A stretch of 64,000 nucleotides of DNA from Streptococcus castoreus DSM 17536 (GCF_000425025.1 NZ_AUKZ01000004.1:99011-163010), one strand, 5' to 3'; shown: positions 23,935 to 33,182, numbered from the stretch's first letter. Notes: a model not told the origin generated them from the letters alone. A program made the numbers and translations.

Positions 23935-25058
23935 GTGGTCACCTGCTTTCTCATCCCTATCAAAGCAATTAGGACAAAGGCTGTTCCAAGACCAATATTA
24001 ACCATCAACGTCACAGGGATTGGATTGGATTGCCCACCAAAAATAAGATAAAACAAACTATCATTAACCCATTTGATTGGAGAAATATTAGACAACTGAT
24101 TGATAAAAGGACTATTTAAAGTTGCCAAAGGGACGTAACTACCTCCCAAAAAGGCAAAAATAGGGATAACCGCATTTGAAGCTACCGTCAAGAAAGCTTC
24201 ATTCCTAATGCTGGTAGCCATTCCGATACCAATAGCCACGGATAAGTAAATCAAGGAAGCTGTCACACCAATAATCTGCCAATCATTAGTTCCCCAATTG
24301 ACTCGCAACACAAATCTGGTAAAGATATAAAGGATGCCCAACTGGACTGTTGTAGCTAACATTGCCCCTATCAATTTCCCAAAGACGAGAAGACTAGGAG
24401 AAACACCTGTAAGGTGAATGCGATTGGTTGTACGTTGTTGACGATCTGATAGAACAAGATTCATCGCTGACATAATGCTATAAAATGTAATCATGGTGAA
24501 CATAGAAATGGCATAATAATCAGCTGAGGTCATGCCCTTACTCGTTTGAACAGAACTTACCTTAATAAAATCCACCTTCCGCTTCTTAACCGCCTTTAAC
24601 CGTTGAGGATACAGGTCCGCTATAGAATCATAAGTCTTCGCATTGTCCACGTAACTGGTCACCAACATATTAATCAAGTCAGCATTCTGCTGGTTAATCG
24701 CATTAGTTGTTACTTTGATGGTTTGATTGCTCTTTACTTCCAAAGTGGCTGTCAAAGCCCCTTCGCTAACTTTCTTTTTATCCACTTTAAGCGACTTACT
24801 AGGCTTAGCTTCTAATTTCAGCTCCTTATTTAAGACCTTTAAAAAGGCAAGAAAATTCTTCTGATAATCTGTTTTTTTTCCTTCCAAGTGGTAACGCACC
24901 GTTAACTTAGGAACTGTTGTCGCCTTATTAAAACTTGATTTAAAGGCAAAACTTAAAATCACAATCATTACAATTGGAAAAATAACCATCATCAACAAGG
25001 CGGTTCGATTTCGAAAAATCTGCAAACTCTCTTTTTTGATTAAATGTAATAAAACCAT
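23931..25058 (-). CDS. sagH: SagH, ABC-2 permease for streptolysin S export
   Basis: Membrane subunit paralogous to SagI (375 residues). The N-terminal helix (about 20-38) precedes an extracellular domain with many Lys and Thr (about 40-175), then about five C-terminal helices. It pairs with SagG ATPase and SagI to export mature streptolysin S. It starts 8 bases after sagG and overlaps sagI by 4. Confidence 0.9.
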   Translation of the reverse strand: MVLLHLIKKESLQIFRNRTALLMMVIFPIVMIVILSFAFKSSFNKATTVPKLTVRYHLEGKKTDYQKNFLAFLKVLNKELKLEAKPSKSLKVDKKKVSEGALTATLEVKSNQTIKVTTNAINQQNADLINMLVTSYVDNAKTYDSIADLYPQRLKAVKKRKVDFIKVSSVQTSKGMTSADYYAISMFTMITFYSIMSAMNLVLSDRQQRTTNRIHLTGVSPSLLVFGKLIGAMLATTVQLGILYIFTRFVLRVNWGTNDWQIIGVTASLIYLSVAIGIGMATSIRNEAFLTVASNAVIPIFAFLGGSYVPLATLNSPFINQLSNISPIKWVNDSLFYLIFGGQSNPIPVTLMVNIGLGTAFVLIALIGMRKQVTT

Positions 25059-25066
25059 GATAACCT

Positions 25067-25990
25067 CTAATCTCTTAACTTCTTACCGGTTAAGTGCAAG
25101 AAGATTTCTTCTAAATTCAAGTGGTTATGTTTAATCTCACTAAATCCAATATTAGCCTCCGTCAATTGACGGACCACTGTCGCAATGTCACCATCTTCAA
25201 TCACTAGAACAACTTCATCATCAGCAGTTACCAAGCTCCAACCCGGTTTATCAGACACATCCAAATCTTGAGAATCTGTCAAGGTTACCATAATCTGATT
25301 ACTCAAGTTTGCAGCGTAGCGTTTTTCAAGTTCAACCTTATTGCCTTCTTCAATAATCTGACCGTGATCCATAATAAAAATATGATCACAGAGGGCTTCG
25401 ACTTCTTCCATGTAATGGGTGGTATAGATAACCGTAGCTCCTTCTGCATTTAAGAGACGGATAGACTCTAAAATATGATTCCGAGACTGCGGATCAATGC
25501 CAACAGTTGGTTCATCAAAAATAATCAACTTAGGAGAATGAACCAGAGCACAAGCAATGTTTAAACGCCTTTTCATTCCTCCTGAAAATTGGCTAGGGAA
25601 TTGTTTGGCCTGCGCCTGCAAACCAACAAACTCTAGACTCTTTAAGACCTGTTCCTTTAGCTGGCTTCCTTTCAAGCCATACAGGGAACCAAATAATTCC
25701 ACGTTTTCATAAGCTGTTAGGTCAGGATAGACAGCAATGTCCTGAGGAACATAACCAATCTGTGAACTAATTTTTCGGATGGATTTCTGAGACTCTTGTA
25801 AAACTGTTACATCACCAGAACTCAAGGGAATCAGTCCCAAAATAAGATTAATCAAGGTTGATTTGCCAGCACCGTTTGGTCCTAATAAGCCATAAATATT
25901 ACCTTCTTCAATTGTCAATGAGACATTGTCGACAGCTTTTTTGCCACCTTTATAGACTTTAACAACATCTGTTAATTGCACAAAACTCAT
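25067..25990 (-). CDS. sagG: SagG, ABC transporter ATPase for streptolysin S
   Basis: ATPase energizing streptolysin S export. Over 307 residues it has Walker A GPNGAGKST (about 38-46), the signature FSGGMKRRLN (about 139-148), Walker B LIIFDEPTVGID, and the H-loop in YTTHYMEEVEAL. A C-terminal domain of about 90 residues follows. It lies 21 bases after sagF, with a GGAG ribosome-binding site. Confidence 0.95.
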   Translation of the reverse strand: MSFVQLTDVVKVYKGGKKAVDNVSLTIEEGNIYGLLGPNGAGKSTLINLILGLIPLSSGDVTVLQESQKSIRKISSQIGYVPQDIAVYPDLTAYENVELFGSLYGLKGSQLKEQVLKSLEFVGLQAQAKQFPSQFSGGMKRRLNIACALVHSPKLIIFDEPTVGIDPQSRNHILESIRLLNAEGATVIYTTHYMEEVEALCDHIFIMDHGQIIEEGNKVELEKRYAANLSNQIMVTLTDSQDLDVSDKPGWSLVTADDEVVLVIEDGDIATVVRQLTEANIGFSEIKHNHLNLEEIFLHLTGKKLRD

Positions 25991-26011
25991 ATATTACTCC
26001 TTTTTTCAATA

Positions 26012-26698
26012 TTACTGTTGCTCTTTAAAACTAATCATCAGATAAGTCAAGGTCAATAGTAGCAAACTAGCTAACCAACCATACAGTAGCGTAGCAGTAA
26101 CTGCCCATAGCCCAATAACGGCAAAAAGACAGAAAGCCAGCAGCCAATTTAACCAACCTGAATAGCGACAAGCCTTGACCAAAGCATAGCCCAAAACAAG
26201 TAGCAGCACACTGATCGGTGTGCGTGTTCCTAAAAAGACTAGCAGACCAAAGTAAAAGATACTATCAACCACTGTGATCAGACTAATTACCAGTAAACTA
26301 GTCATTGGTCTATCTTTTTTAAAGGCCAACCAAGTTAGCTTTTTAAAGAGCAAACGACTATCCTTTTGGAGCACAAAATCAAAGAGAAGGACCAAAACCA
26401 AGAGTGTCATTTCAATCAATGCTAACAGGTATAAGACCATATAGCACAAGAGCTGCCATTGCCAGCTTAAGTGTCCCAAGAAAGACAGCAACTCCTCTAG
26501 AGTAAACTCAGCGGAATGCCATAGCAAGACTAAAGCAACAACCCCAAACTGAATCACACTCAACAAAACATCTAGCCAATCTTGGTAGGACAAGGCCCTT
26601 ATCCATTTAAAGTGCCATCTCACTAAACGACGTCTCCGATGACTAGTCAACCAAAGAGTGATAAGACTTAAAATTGTTAGCAAGGCTGCTATCATCAT
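26012..26698 (-). CDS. sagF: SagF, membrane protein of the streptolysin S operon
   Basis: A 228-residue protein with six to seven hydrophobic segments rich in Leu and Trp, and no recognizable catalytic motif. In S. pyogenes SagF is needed for streptolysin S activity but its biochemical role is unknown. Assignment rests on position between sagE and sagG. Its start overlaps the sagE stop by 1 base. Confidence 0.85.
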   Translation of the reverse strand: MMIAALLTILSLITLWLTSHRRRRLVRWHFKWIRALSYQDWLDVLLSVIQFGVVALVLLWHSAEFTLEELLSFLGHLSWQWQLLCYMVLYLLALIEMTLLVLVLLFDFVLQKDSRLLFKKLTWLAFKKDRPMTSLLVISLITVVDSIFYFGLLVFLGTRTPISVLLLVLGYALVKACRYSGWLNWLLAFCLFAVIGLWAVTATLLYGWLASLLLLTLTYLMISFKEQQ

Positions 26699-27369
26699 TA
26701 ATCCACCACCTTCTTATGTCTTGCTTGAAGATGACCAAGGCACTCCACCAACAAATTACTCGTAACATGAATGAGCATAACCAACCAGAGACTTCCCGTA
26801 AGATGATAAAGACTACCATAAATAAGCCCCGTTACCAGTTTGGCATAGAAAATAGACTTCCCCATCAATAAATGGTTTAAGGCATAACAACAACTTGTGG
26901 CGGCTAATACCACGATTAAAGGCAACTGCCATTGGACAAATAAGACATGAAACCATAAAAAACGATAAGTAATTTCTTCACAAACAGCTAAGAGTAACGG
27001 ATAGCCCAGTTTGTCCCATTCTTGTGTCGTTCCAACAAAGGACAAATTCAATGGAAGCCACTGTTGCTTTTGCCAACAACGAAGCCCATGCAAGAAGGCT
27101 ACTTCAATCACTAAGATCAAAACACTCAATCCTAGCCCCATGAAAATGAGTTTCCCATTAATTGCCCCAAAAGATAAACCTAGCTGAGGTGACAATAGAT
27201 AGATACCCATTAAAGCGATCAAGTAGTAAACAAGAACCGCTCTTAGAAAACCAATCAGGTTAAACCCATAGCCGCCACTCACTTTCCCAAAAATAGCTTG
27301 CATCGGAATTGACGGGCAAACGGTTACTAGTAATAGGCAAAGGTTAAGGCATTGGGTGAACAAAGGCAT
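26698..27369 (-). CDS. sagE: SagE, CPBP-family membrane protease
   Basis: Membrane protein of the CAAX/bacteriocin-processing (CPBP) family, proposed to remove the SagA leader and/or give self-immunity. The motif EEITYRFLWFHVLF supplies the Glu-Glu and Arg of the active site, and NHLLMG and HVTSN supply histidines. I start it at the ATG preceded by GGAGG with 8-base spacing (223 residues). An upstream in-frame start at 27384 lacks such a site. It overlaps the end of sagD by 26 bases. Confidence 0.88.
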   Translation of the reverse strand: MPLFTQCLNLCLLLVTVCPSIPMQAIFGKVSGGYGFNLIGFLRAVLVYYLIALMGIYLLSPQLGLSFGAINGKLIFMGLGLSVLILVIEVAFLHGLRCWQKQQWLPLNLSFVGTTQEWDKLGYPLLLAVCEEITYRFLWFHVLFVQWQLPLIVVLAATSCCYALNHLLMGKSIFYAKLVTGLIYGSLYHLTGSLWLVMLIHVTSNLLVECLGHLQARHKKVVD

Positions 27370-28705
27370 TTGTGACACCTCCAAACTGTTTCATTCGCGG
27401 ATGATTAGCAAAAGGAAAAGCTGGAATGCACATTTCGAGAAGTTCAGGGGTTAACACACGGGTCACATACCAACCTTTTTCTGATGCCTCAGGAGGGGTA
27501 ATATCGAGAAAGACTGCATTTGGACTAACCTTTTTAGTATAAGCTAATAATATCTTCAAGTCCTCTTTCTTATCCTTACCAGAATGGTCTTCCAAGTCGC
27601 TAAGCAAGACTTCTCCTGAAATTAAAGGTTCAAAAGCCTGCCATTTATAGTTCTGATCTTTTGGATGGGCGTAATAGAACACATTGCTATCCAAATCTAA
27701 AAAGAGAGGCGCTTCACTTTCAATGTTTTGGAGAGCATCCTTTTTGTACAAGAGGTTATAGTAATAACTATAACTAATGGCTGCCGCTTCCATAATTCCT
27801 CTTAGCAAGGTATGTTTGGGATCTAAGCCTGCCTGCACACCAAACAAGAGATATGGACCTTCATTGTATTTATTTTTGAGGATAATCCCAAAGGTGTAAA
27901 GCGGGTTATCATCCCCTACGGTCATATCAATAGGAATAATCTCGTATAAACTTTCTTTTCCCAACCTAGCTTCTTCCAGAATCGCCTGAATGTCTGGGTC
28001 ATCAATAATAATCTTAGGACAAGGCTTTTTCGTATGCCAACTCAGCATCATAGAATCAATTTGAATATATTCAATCACACTATTACACATAGCTGCTTCT
28101 AGGCTGGTATGAGATGCCGTCCCCGTTGAAAATCCTGGAATAACATGCTTTTCTCCCACAGCCTCATTAGTCTTATAACCAATGCAAAGCATTTGAGCCG
28201 GAACGTACATGTCTTGGTCTTCAAAAAACATAGGGCACTTGACCCACCCCAAGACATCATCTTCAGTCACCATTTTATCACACATGGTCATGTGCAAGTC
28301 TAGGCAGCGGTCAATTTGATCTTGGGTAAAGACTTGCAGGTATTCTAAAGGCATGACACGATCTGTCTGGCTCAATTCCTTATAGGAAGCATAGACAATC
28401 CGATCCGATAACAAATCACCAGAAATAATACTAGCATAACGTTCAATACTTTCCCCTAAGTATCTAATGAGGGCTTCTTCGTAATGGCTACCATAACCGA
28501 TAATGTGATAACTGACCCGACTTAATTCCCCAATAAATTGCTTATGGTAATCAGGCATCTGACCAGTCACACTCTTTAAGTAAACATCGTGAGGATGATT
28601 ACAGACAGGAACTTGCGATTGATTTAAAATACCTGTTCTGTTACCACTTAGACCTTTGAGTTCACCAAAAATATGATTAAAAGAAGGGTAATACTGTAAC
28701 ATCAC
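27344..28705 (-). CDS. sagD: SagD, YcaO-domain cyclodehydratase component
   Basis: YcaO enzyme that uses ATP to activate backbone amides so Cys, Ser and Thr of SagA cyclize to azolines (family knowledge). Its 453 residues show the YcaO fold: GESIERYAS at about 85-93, GFSTGTASHTSLEAAMCNSVIEYIQID at about 190-215 and a C-terminus ending HPMP. The short Pro-containing tail is typical of YcaO cyclodehydratases. It begins 9 bases after sagC and works with it as a complex. Confidence 0.94.
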   Translation of the reverse strand: MMLQYYPSFNHIFGELKGLSGNRTGILNQSQVPVCNHPHDVYLKSVTGQMPDYHKQFIGELSRVSYHIIGYGSHYEEALIRYLGESIERYASIISGDLLSDRIVYASYKELSQTDRVMPLEYLQVFTQDQIDRCLDLHMTMCDKMVTEDDVLGWVKCPMFFEDQDMYVPAQMLCIGYKTNEAVGEKHVIPGFSTGTASHTSLEAAMCNSVIEYIQIDSMMLSWHTKKPCPKIIIDDPDIQAILEEARLGKESLYEIIPIDMTVGDDNPLYTFGIILKNKYNEGPYLLFGVQAGLDPKHTLLRGIMEAAAISYSYYYNLLYKKDALQNIESEAPLFLDLDSNVFYYAHPKDQNYKWQAFEPLISGEVLLSDLEDHSGKDKKEDLKILLAYTKKVSPNAVFLDITPPEASEKGWYVTRVLTPELLEMCIPAFPFANHPRMKQFGGVTNAFVHPMP

Positions 28706-28714
28706 TCTACCTCC

Positions 28715-29776
28715 TTATTCTTCACTAAGGAGTTTTCTAACAATCTCACGTGTTGAAATTTGCTGATCCTCATATTTTAACCTTGCTAGACTACCTTGTG
28801 CTTGGGAGTTTGACATTTTCAGAATGTCTTGAACCTGAATTTCAAGCGTTGGCAAATAAATACTTAACAAACGACCTTCAAATTTTGAACTTCCTGTTTG
28901 AGCAATAATAAACGCTTCGCTAACAACCAAATTCATCAAGACATTGAGCAAAGGAAGATAAGCTTTGCTGACCGCCTGTGTTGGTGGCAAGACTTGCTTA
29001 GCAAAGTGCTGGTAGAGAGCATGATCTTGTAAACGTGCCAGCACACGTCTTTCCAAGCTATCAAAATCAGCACTATGAGGAGGATTCAGAGTACAAGCAT
29101 GTAAGAAAGGTCCATCCACAAAACCAAGCACTAATTGCTTGTTGAGGGATACGCTGATTTCGTTCAGATGACGTAACATCATGATATTCAAGCGCTCTTG
29201 ACAAACGACAATGCTTTGATAACTTTCCAAAGCTTCAGATAAACATTTCATATGACGTTGATGGGTCAAGGCGTCCAAGCGAGACGTCACATCGGTTTGT
29301 TGAATCAGCATTTTCAAGTCGTCACTAGCCACCTGCAAATGCAACTGCAATTGATCAGCCAGTAACTTCGCTGACTCATTAACATAGGTTGAATCACTGA
29401 TAAAGAGGACGGGAGCGGTATTTTTAGTGTGCCCTGCTTCTGCCATAAATCGAAAATTACCCATTAACACTTTCATGACATTTTCTTCAAGGGCATAATC
29501 ATCTTCCAGCACAAGCACATCATTGTAATATAATGCTGTGATGACTTCCATTAACTTTGCAAATAAGTCGGCATCCAAGTCATTCTCATAACGCTCAGTA
29601 TCAAGAATGCCTCCCTCAATCAAAGTTGAAACTATTTCTCGATAAGCCGTTTGTAATTCTTGAGGTTCTTGCGTGACATCTAGGACAGCTTCATTAAAAT
29701 CCCAGATACCTTTTCTAAAACAAAACGTATCCTGAAATTGGACGATACGAACATTACTATTTAATTGGTATTTCAT
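28715..29776 (-). CDS. sagC: SagC, cyclodehydratase partner (leader-peptide binding)
   Basis: The C component of the azole-forming synthetase (353 residues). Its N-terminal region (NSNVRIVQFQDTFCFRKGIW) fits the leader-recognition domain, and the rest is the E1-like/ThiF-related scaffold. Family knowledge says it binds the SagA leader and delivers the core to SagD. It overlaps the end of sagB by 4 bases. Identification combines order, length and a match to remembered SagC. Confidence 0.92.
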   Translation of the reverse strand: MKYQLNSNVRIVQFQDTFCFRKGIWDFNEAVLDVTQEPQELQTAYREIVSTLIEGGILDTERYENDLDADLFAKLMEVITALYYNDVLVLEDDYALEENVMKVLMGNFRFMAEAGHTKNTAPVLFISDSTYVNESAKLLADQLQLHLQVASDDLKMLIQQTDVTSRLDALTHQRHMKCLSEALESYQSIVVCQERLNIMMLRHLNEISVSLNKQLVLGFVDGPFLHACTLNPPHSADFDSLERRVLARLQDHALYQHFAKQVLPPTQAVSKAYLPLLNVLMNLVVSEAFIIAQTGSSKFEGRLLSIYLPTLEIQVQDILKMSNSQAQGSLARLKYEDQQISTREIVRKLLSEE

Positions 29777-30723
29777 TGAGACTCCTTATTTCCTACAAGC
29801 GTCATGTGAATCACATGTTGACTTAGACCATCTAACCCTAATTTTTCTTGGAGGTATTCCTTGTTATAACCTCCAATATCAATACTGCCATAAACAAGAG
29901 CAGTTGCTGTCAGTTGAATATTTTGAGCTATCTCACCTGATTCAATAAAAGCATAGGCAGTCGCCTGATTGCCATATTTGCGCGTGTTTTTGAGGTAATG
30001 ATACACATAAATGATGACAAGATTACAGTTCTCAGCATTAATAGCACCGAATTCTGCAAAGGCCCTAATATTCTCTTCAGAGCTAATATGGTAGCACCTT
30101 AACGCATGTTGATAAGGCAAATATTCATAGAAACCATCTTCGAGCTTACTGATGTTTCTAGCATAAAAAACCAAGGTAATTGGGTATAGACCACCACCAG
30201 AAGCACAGTTTCTTAGACTAACCTTATCTGACATTCCATCTTTAATTGTCGCTTCAGCACTAACACCACAAGCATAATAAAGGAGATTGGCCAGATCTTG
30301 GAAGGGCATTTCTCTATCGGAGAATTGCCGATGACTTCTTCTTTGAGTAATACAGGTAGAAAGTGCTGTTGTTACTTTCGTTGCTTTAGGTAAGGGAATA
30401 ATGCCCTCCCTACTTTCAAAATAAGCACTACTTGAAAAAGTTGTTACCGCAGAATCTGTAAAAAAGTCGGCGACACTAGCTTGAAAGCCCAAATAATCAT
30501 TATGAGCCTTATAATTCATCAAAAAACGTTGACTAAGGTTATCTGTCTCATTAGGCATTAAGTGCTGAGCAACTAACTGCTTTGACGTCTTTAGTACCGT
30601 TTGACGATGATAGCCTGATAAAGATAGATGATTGGTATTAAATTCAAATAATTGCTTTGCCTTTTCTGAAGTTAATGGGGGACGATCGTCTAAAACAGGT
30701 TTTTCTTTCGTAAAAAATGGCAT
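29773..30723 (-). CDS. sagB: SagB, FMN-dependent azoline dehydrogenase
   Basis: Nitroreductase-fold oxidase that converts azolines in SagA to aromatic oxazoles and thiazoles with FMN. The 316 residues include ITQRRSHRQFSDREMP (about 126-141, flavin contact) and ASGGGLYPITLVFYARN (about 188-204), typical of SagB-type dehydrogenases. It is separated from sagA by 219 bases holding an attenuator hairpin, so it is made from readthrough transcripts. Confidence 0.94.
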   Translation of the reverse strand: MPFFTKEKPVLDDRPPLTSEKAKQLFEFNTNHLSLSGYHRQTVLKTSKQLVAQHLMPNETDNLSQRFLMNYKAHNDYLGFQASVADFFTDSAVTTFSSSAYFESREGIIPLPKATKVTTALSTCITQRRSHRQFSDREMPFQDLANLLYYACGVSAEATIKDGMSDKVSLRNCASGGGLYPITLVFYARNISKLEDGFYEYLPYQHALRCYHISSEENIRAFAEFGAINAENCNLVIIYVYHYLKNTRKYGNQATAYAFIESGEIAQNIQLTATALVYGSIDIGGYNKEYLQEKLGLDGLSQHVIHMTLVGNKESQ

Positions 30724-30762
30724 CGTAATCTTTCCTACCTCATTCCACTAAACATATAGCAA

Positions 30763-30790
30763 TTAGCAGGTACTGCTTAGTACCTGCTAA
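30763..30790 (-). terminator. sagA-sagB attenuator hairpin
   Basis: A perfect 12-bp stem TTAGCAGGTACT/AGTACCTGCTAA with a four-base loop lies between sagA and sagB. The T-tract that follows on the minus strand is poor, so termination should be partial. In S. pyogenes an abundant short sagA transcript and a rarer full operon transcript are known, which fits. Confidence 0.85.
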
Positions 30791-30942
30791 CCACCTCGAG
30801 ACATTGGAATCAAGACGATTACCACTATCTCATGTCCTAATACCCCTATTAATATCAGCCACATCAGCGGTTACTAACCGTAACTTAGTCGCTAGCAAAC
30901 TAATCACACCGATGCCACCGTCAAATAGAGATATTAAATAGA

Positions 30943-31104
30943 TTATTTACCTGGTGTAGGGGCTCCGCTACCGCCTTGAGCACTACCAGATCCAACATTC
31001 ACTGAGAAGCAACAAGTACAACAGCAACAGCAGCAGCCTCCAGGCGCAACTTGAGTTGTTTCGGCTACACTAGTAGCTAAAATGTTTGAAGTAAATTGTA
31101 ACAT
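30943..31104 (-). CDS. sagA: SagA, streptolysin S precursor peptide
   Basis: The 53-residue precursor of the oxygen-stable haemolysin. The leader (about 1-23) ends VAPGG. It is followed by the core CCCCCCTCCFSVNVGSG, a run of Cys and Thr/Ser for azole formation, then a Gly/Ser tail ending PTPGK. I start at the ATG 8 bases after AAGGAGGT. An ATG 24 bases upstream lies before that site and is unlikely. The tail (SVNVGSGSAQGGSGAP) differs from the S. pyogenes peptide as I remember it and suggests S. dysgalactiae. Confidence 0.96.
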   Translation of the reverse strand: MLQFTSNILATSVAETTQVAPGGCCCCCCTCCFSVNVGSGSAQGGSGAPTPGK

Positions 31105-31251
31105 AACGCTTACCTCCTTATTCAACAAATAAACAACCGATAAGAATGCAAATAGCTTATCTTTTAAGCTAGGTTAAAAGAGTTATTACAGGACAAGGCT
31201 AGCTAATTTGTACTACTGTAATGGAACAACTATCTAATTCTTATCATCTAT

Positions 31252-31280
31252 ATTATAGTAAAAAAAGATTTAAATGTAAA
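31252..31280 (-). promoter_or_regulatory. sag operon promoter
   Basis: TTTACA (31275-31280) and TATAAT (31252-31257) on the minus strand are 17 bases apart. The transcript would begin near 31245, leaving a leader of about 140 bases before sagA. The surrounding A/T runs could host CovR binding, as known for this operon in S. pyogenes, but I cannot assign sites. Confidence 0.85.
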
Positions 31281-31390
31281 CCTTTTCTATATTAATTTAG
31301 AAAAAATTAAGCAAAAAATAATAATTTGAACAACCTCTCTTATAATAGACAGTAGAAAAAGCACTATGCTGTTCATATAAGGAGGTTCTT

Positions 31391-32010
31391 TTGTTAGGGC
31401 TAAAAAATCCACAACTCGAAGAAAATAATGCAATACATGCGCATTCTAAGATTGGTATCTCCTATTCGGAAGAAACATTATCAGCCTTGCACTCAACAGG
31501 GATAAACGAAAAGGCAAGACACGTCCACTACAACGTACTTGCCCAATAATTTAAAGCAGAACAGCCTCTCCAGAAACTAACAATAGAGGTCAGTTACGTT
31601 TACCACAATGTTCCTAAGTTCATGACAACTCTATTGTATGTTTATAAGCTATCAGACTTCAATGACAACCAACTAGTTTTTTAACAATCTAGACTTATTA
31701 TTCAATGATACTTGGGATTCTACACGAATTTGTGTTCTTCATTCTGATCAAATACGATTCAACTCTATCTCAAAAAAGTTAGACCAGTATGCCATTACGA
31801 TTTTTCATTCTGATAAGAGGAATTGTTATGACAATGCCTCCTGTGAGAATTTCTTCTCCCAACTCCAAAGTGAGCATTCACGATTACTTCCACCAAGTAG
31901 CAGAGAGGAGTTGATACAGCAAGTGAAAATTACATTGAGTGGTATAACTTTAGAAATATTAAAAGGTATGACTCCTATGGAATATAAGGAGACATACCTA
32001 ACAAATTAAT
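31391..32010 (+). pseudogene. IS3-family transposase remnant upstream of sagA
   Basis: The plus strand carries broken pieces of an IS150-group orfB: ARHVHYNVLAQ, stop, FKAEQPLQKLTIEVSYVYHN, VFFILIKY..., KKLDQYAITIFHSDKRNCYDN, ASCENFFSQLQSE, then a frameshift into IEWYNF and another into GMTPMEYKETYLTN. The DDE catalytic Glu region (CYDNASCENFF) is readable, but stops and frameshifts kill the gene. It ends about 95 bases before the left attachment repeat. Confidence 0.75.
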
Positions 32011-32103
32011 CTACTTTTTTACTGTCCATTTTACCTGGCTCTTGATAATTGGAACTGTCTTTTCTTAGCAATACCAGTTAAACCAGTTGAGTAATAATAC
32101 CTT

Positions 32104-32123
32104 AGATTATTTTTTAAGGTTAT
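32104..32123. repeat. attL of the island
   Basis: AGATTATTTTTTAAGGTTAT, identical in all 20 bases to the copy at 41321-41340. The flanking bases differ on both sides. Confidence 0.88.
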
Positions 32124-32272
32124 CCCAATATCAAACAGTTCAATAAAATACACTAAATTATTAACCCACTTTTTACCTTTTTCATTCTAAAATGTAAAGT
32201 ACAAACAAGTACAATATATTAGAGGGGCAGTAAAAAAGGTATTAAGTTTATGAGTTCAACAGGCAAGAAAAC

Positions 32273-32290
32273 AGCACCTTAACGGGTGCT
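32273..32290 (-). terminator. terminator after higA
   Basis: A 6-bp AGCACC/GGTGCT stem lies just past the higA stop, followed on the minus strand by GTTTTC. A T-rich ATGTTTTT on the other side makes it possibly bidirectional. Confidence 0.6.
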
Positions 32291-32296
32291 ATGTTT

Positions 32297-32590
32297 TTAT
32301 GCTTGTTCATGCTCCAAAGGAACAACAGCTAAGGTCTTACCAAGACTTGCCAATACTTTTAATACTGTATCAAGTTGTGGGCTTGTCTTTCCTGTTTCCA
32401 TTCTAGCGATAACTGGCTGACTAACACCGCTAAGCTCCTCTAGCTTCTTCTGACTAATGCCCCTTTCATTTCTAGCCTCGATAAGCTCACTCATGATAGC
32501 CACGCGCATATCACTTTCCAAAATTTCTTCTTTGCTGAATAATTCAGCTCTTACATCTTTCCAGTTACTACCAATAGCATTATTTTTCAT
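32297..32590 (-). CDS. higA: HigA-type antitoxin, XRE family
   Basis: A 97-residue protein with a helix-turn-helix at about 40-75 ([40 protein letters not shown]). It overlaps the upstream toxin by 11 bases, the toxin-first order of higBA systems. It should neutralize the toxin and repress the shared promoter, which carries a matching inverted repeat. The symbol is by family, not by identity to a named pair. Confidence 0.85.
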   Translation of the reverse strand: MKNNAIGSNWKDVRAELFSKEEILESDMRVAIMSELIEARNERGISQKKLEELSGVSQPVIARMETGKTSPQLDTVLKVLASLGKTLAVVPLEHEQA

Positions 32591-32945
32591 TGTCTAAACC
32601 TCTTTCTTTTAAATCTGCTAGCTCACGTTTAGCTTGCTCAATTTCTCTTTTAGGTGTTTTCTGTGTCTTTTTCATAAAATGATGCAGTAAAACAAAACTA
32701 CCATCAATCCAAGCCACAAATAAAATTCTATCTCTAAGTGGTCTTAGTTCCCAAATTTCAGCATCTAAATGCTTAATATAGGGTTCGCCTGCGCGTGTTC
32801 CATGCTGGCTTAGTAGCTCAATATAATCATTGATTTTATTGAGCTTAATTCTACTATCTTTCCCTTTTTTACTGGCAAGCTCTCGCATATAATCTAAAAC
32901 AGGCTCATTCCCATTCTTATCCTTATAAAAATAGATATTATGCAC
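32580..32945 (-). CDS. higB: HigB-type toxin (RelE/phage Gp49-like)
   Basis: A probable ribosome-dependent mRNA interferase of the Gp49/RelE superfamily. Motifs are [19 protein letters not shown] at the N-terminus, then [40 protein letters not shown], typical of the family core. I start it at GTG 32945, 8 bases after AGAGG (121 residues). A second GTG at 32954 is too close to that site. Within the island it may stabilize inheritance or act against helper phage (inference). Confidence 0.85.
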   Translation of the reverse strand: MHNIYFYKDKNGNEPVLDYMRELASKKGKDSRIKLNKINDYIELLSQHGTRAGEPYIKHLDAEIWELRPLRDRILFVAWIDGSFVLLHHFMKKTQKTPKREIEQAKRELADLKERGLDNEK

Positions 32946-32969
32946 TATTAGCACCTCTTTCTAGGAACT

Positions 32970-33011
32970 ATTATAACCTAAAAGTTATTATTTGTAAATA
33001 CTTTTAAGTTA
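32970..33011 (-). promoter_or_regulatory. higBA promoter and operator
   Basis: TTTACA-17-TATAAT (32993-32998 / 32970-32975) gives a consensus promoter. An imperfect inverted repeat TAACTTAAAAGT / ACTTTTAGGTTA (33000-33011 / 32974-32985, one mismatch) spans it, as expected for autorepression by HigA. Confidence 0.75.
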
Positions 33012-33051
33012 TTAAAGCAAAAAATCAATTACTTAATACCAAAAACTATAT

Positions 33052-33176
33052 AAAAAACTCCCTCGGTTAATTCCAAGGGAGCGGTATGATACTGAAAAGT
33101 AAAAGGCTGGGCGGCGTATCCAGCATCTCAGGTACCGCATCGGGTGTGTCGGGAGCCTTTCCGACCTCAATTACCA
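33052..33176 (-). ncRNA. orphan structured small RNA, about 125 nt
   Basis: A free-standing transcription unit with no reading frame. The promoter TGGACA-17-TATAAT (33206-33211 / 33183-33188) would start RNA near 33176. The RNA has a GTCGG/CCGAC hairpin (33148-33165) and a GCTGG/CCAGC hairpin (33106-33124). A long-range GCGGTA/TACCGC pairing (33133-33138 with 33081-33086) encloses the second hairpin. It ends in a 9-bp stem CTCCCTTGG/CCGAGGGAG (33058-33081) followed by TTTTTT. The GC content is clearly above the flanks. I do not recognize an RNA family. A packaging site that happens to fold is the alternative. Confidence 0.75.
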
Positions 33177-33182
33177 TATTAG

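Noticed and set aside
30983..31040. Cys-rich stretch of SagA as a low-complexity artefact
   Set aside because: It has the GG leader end, ribosome-binding site and operon context of streptolysin S, so it is a genuine precursor.
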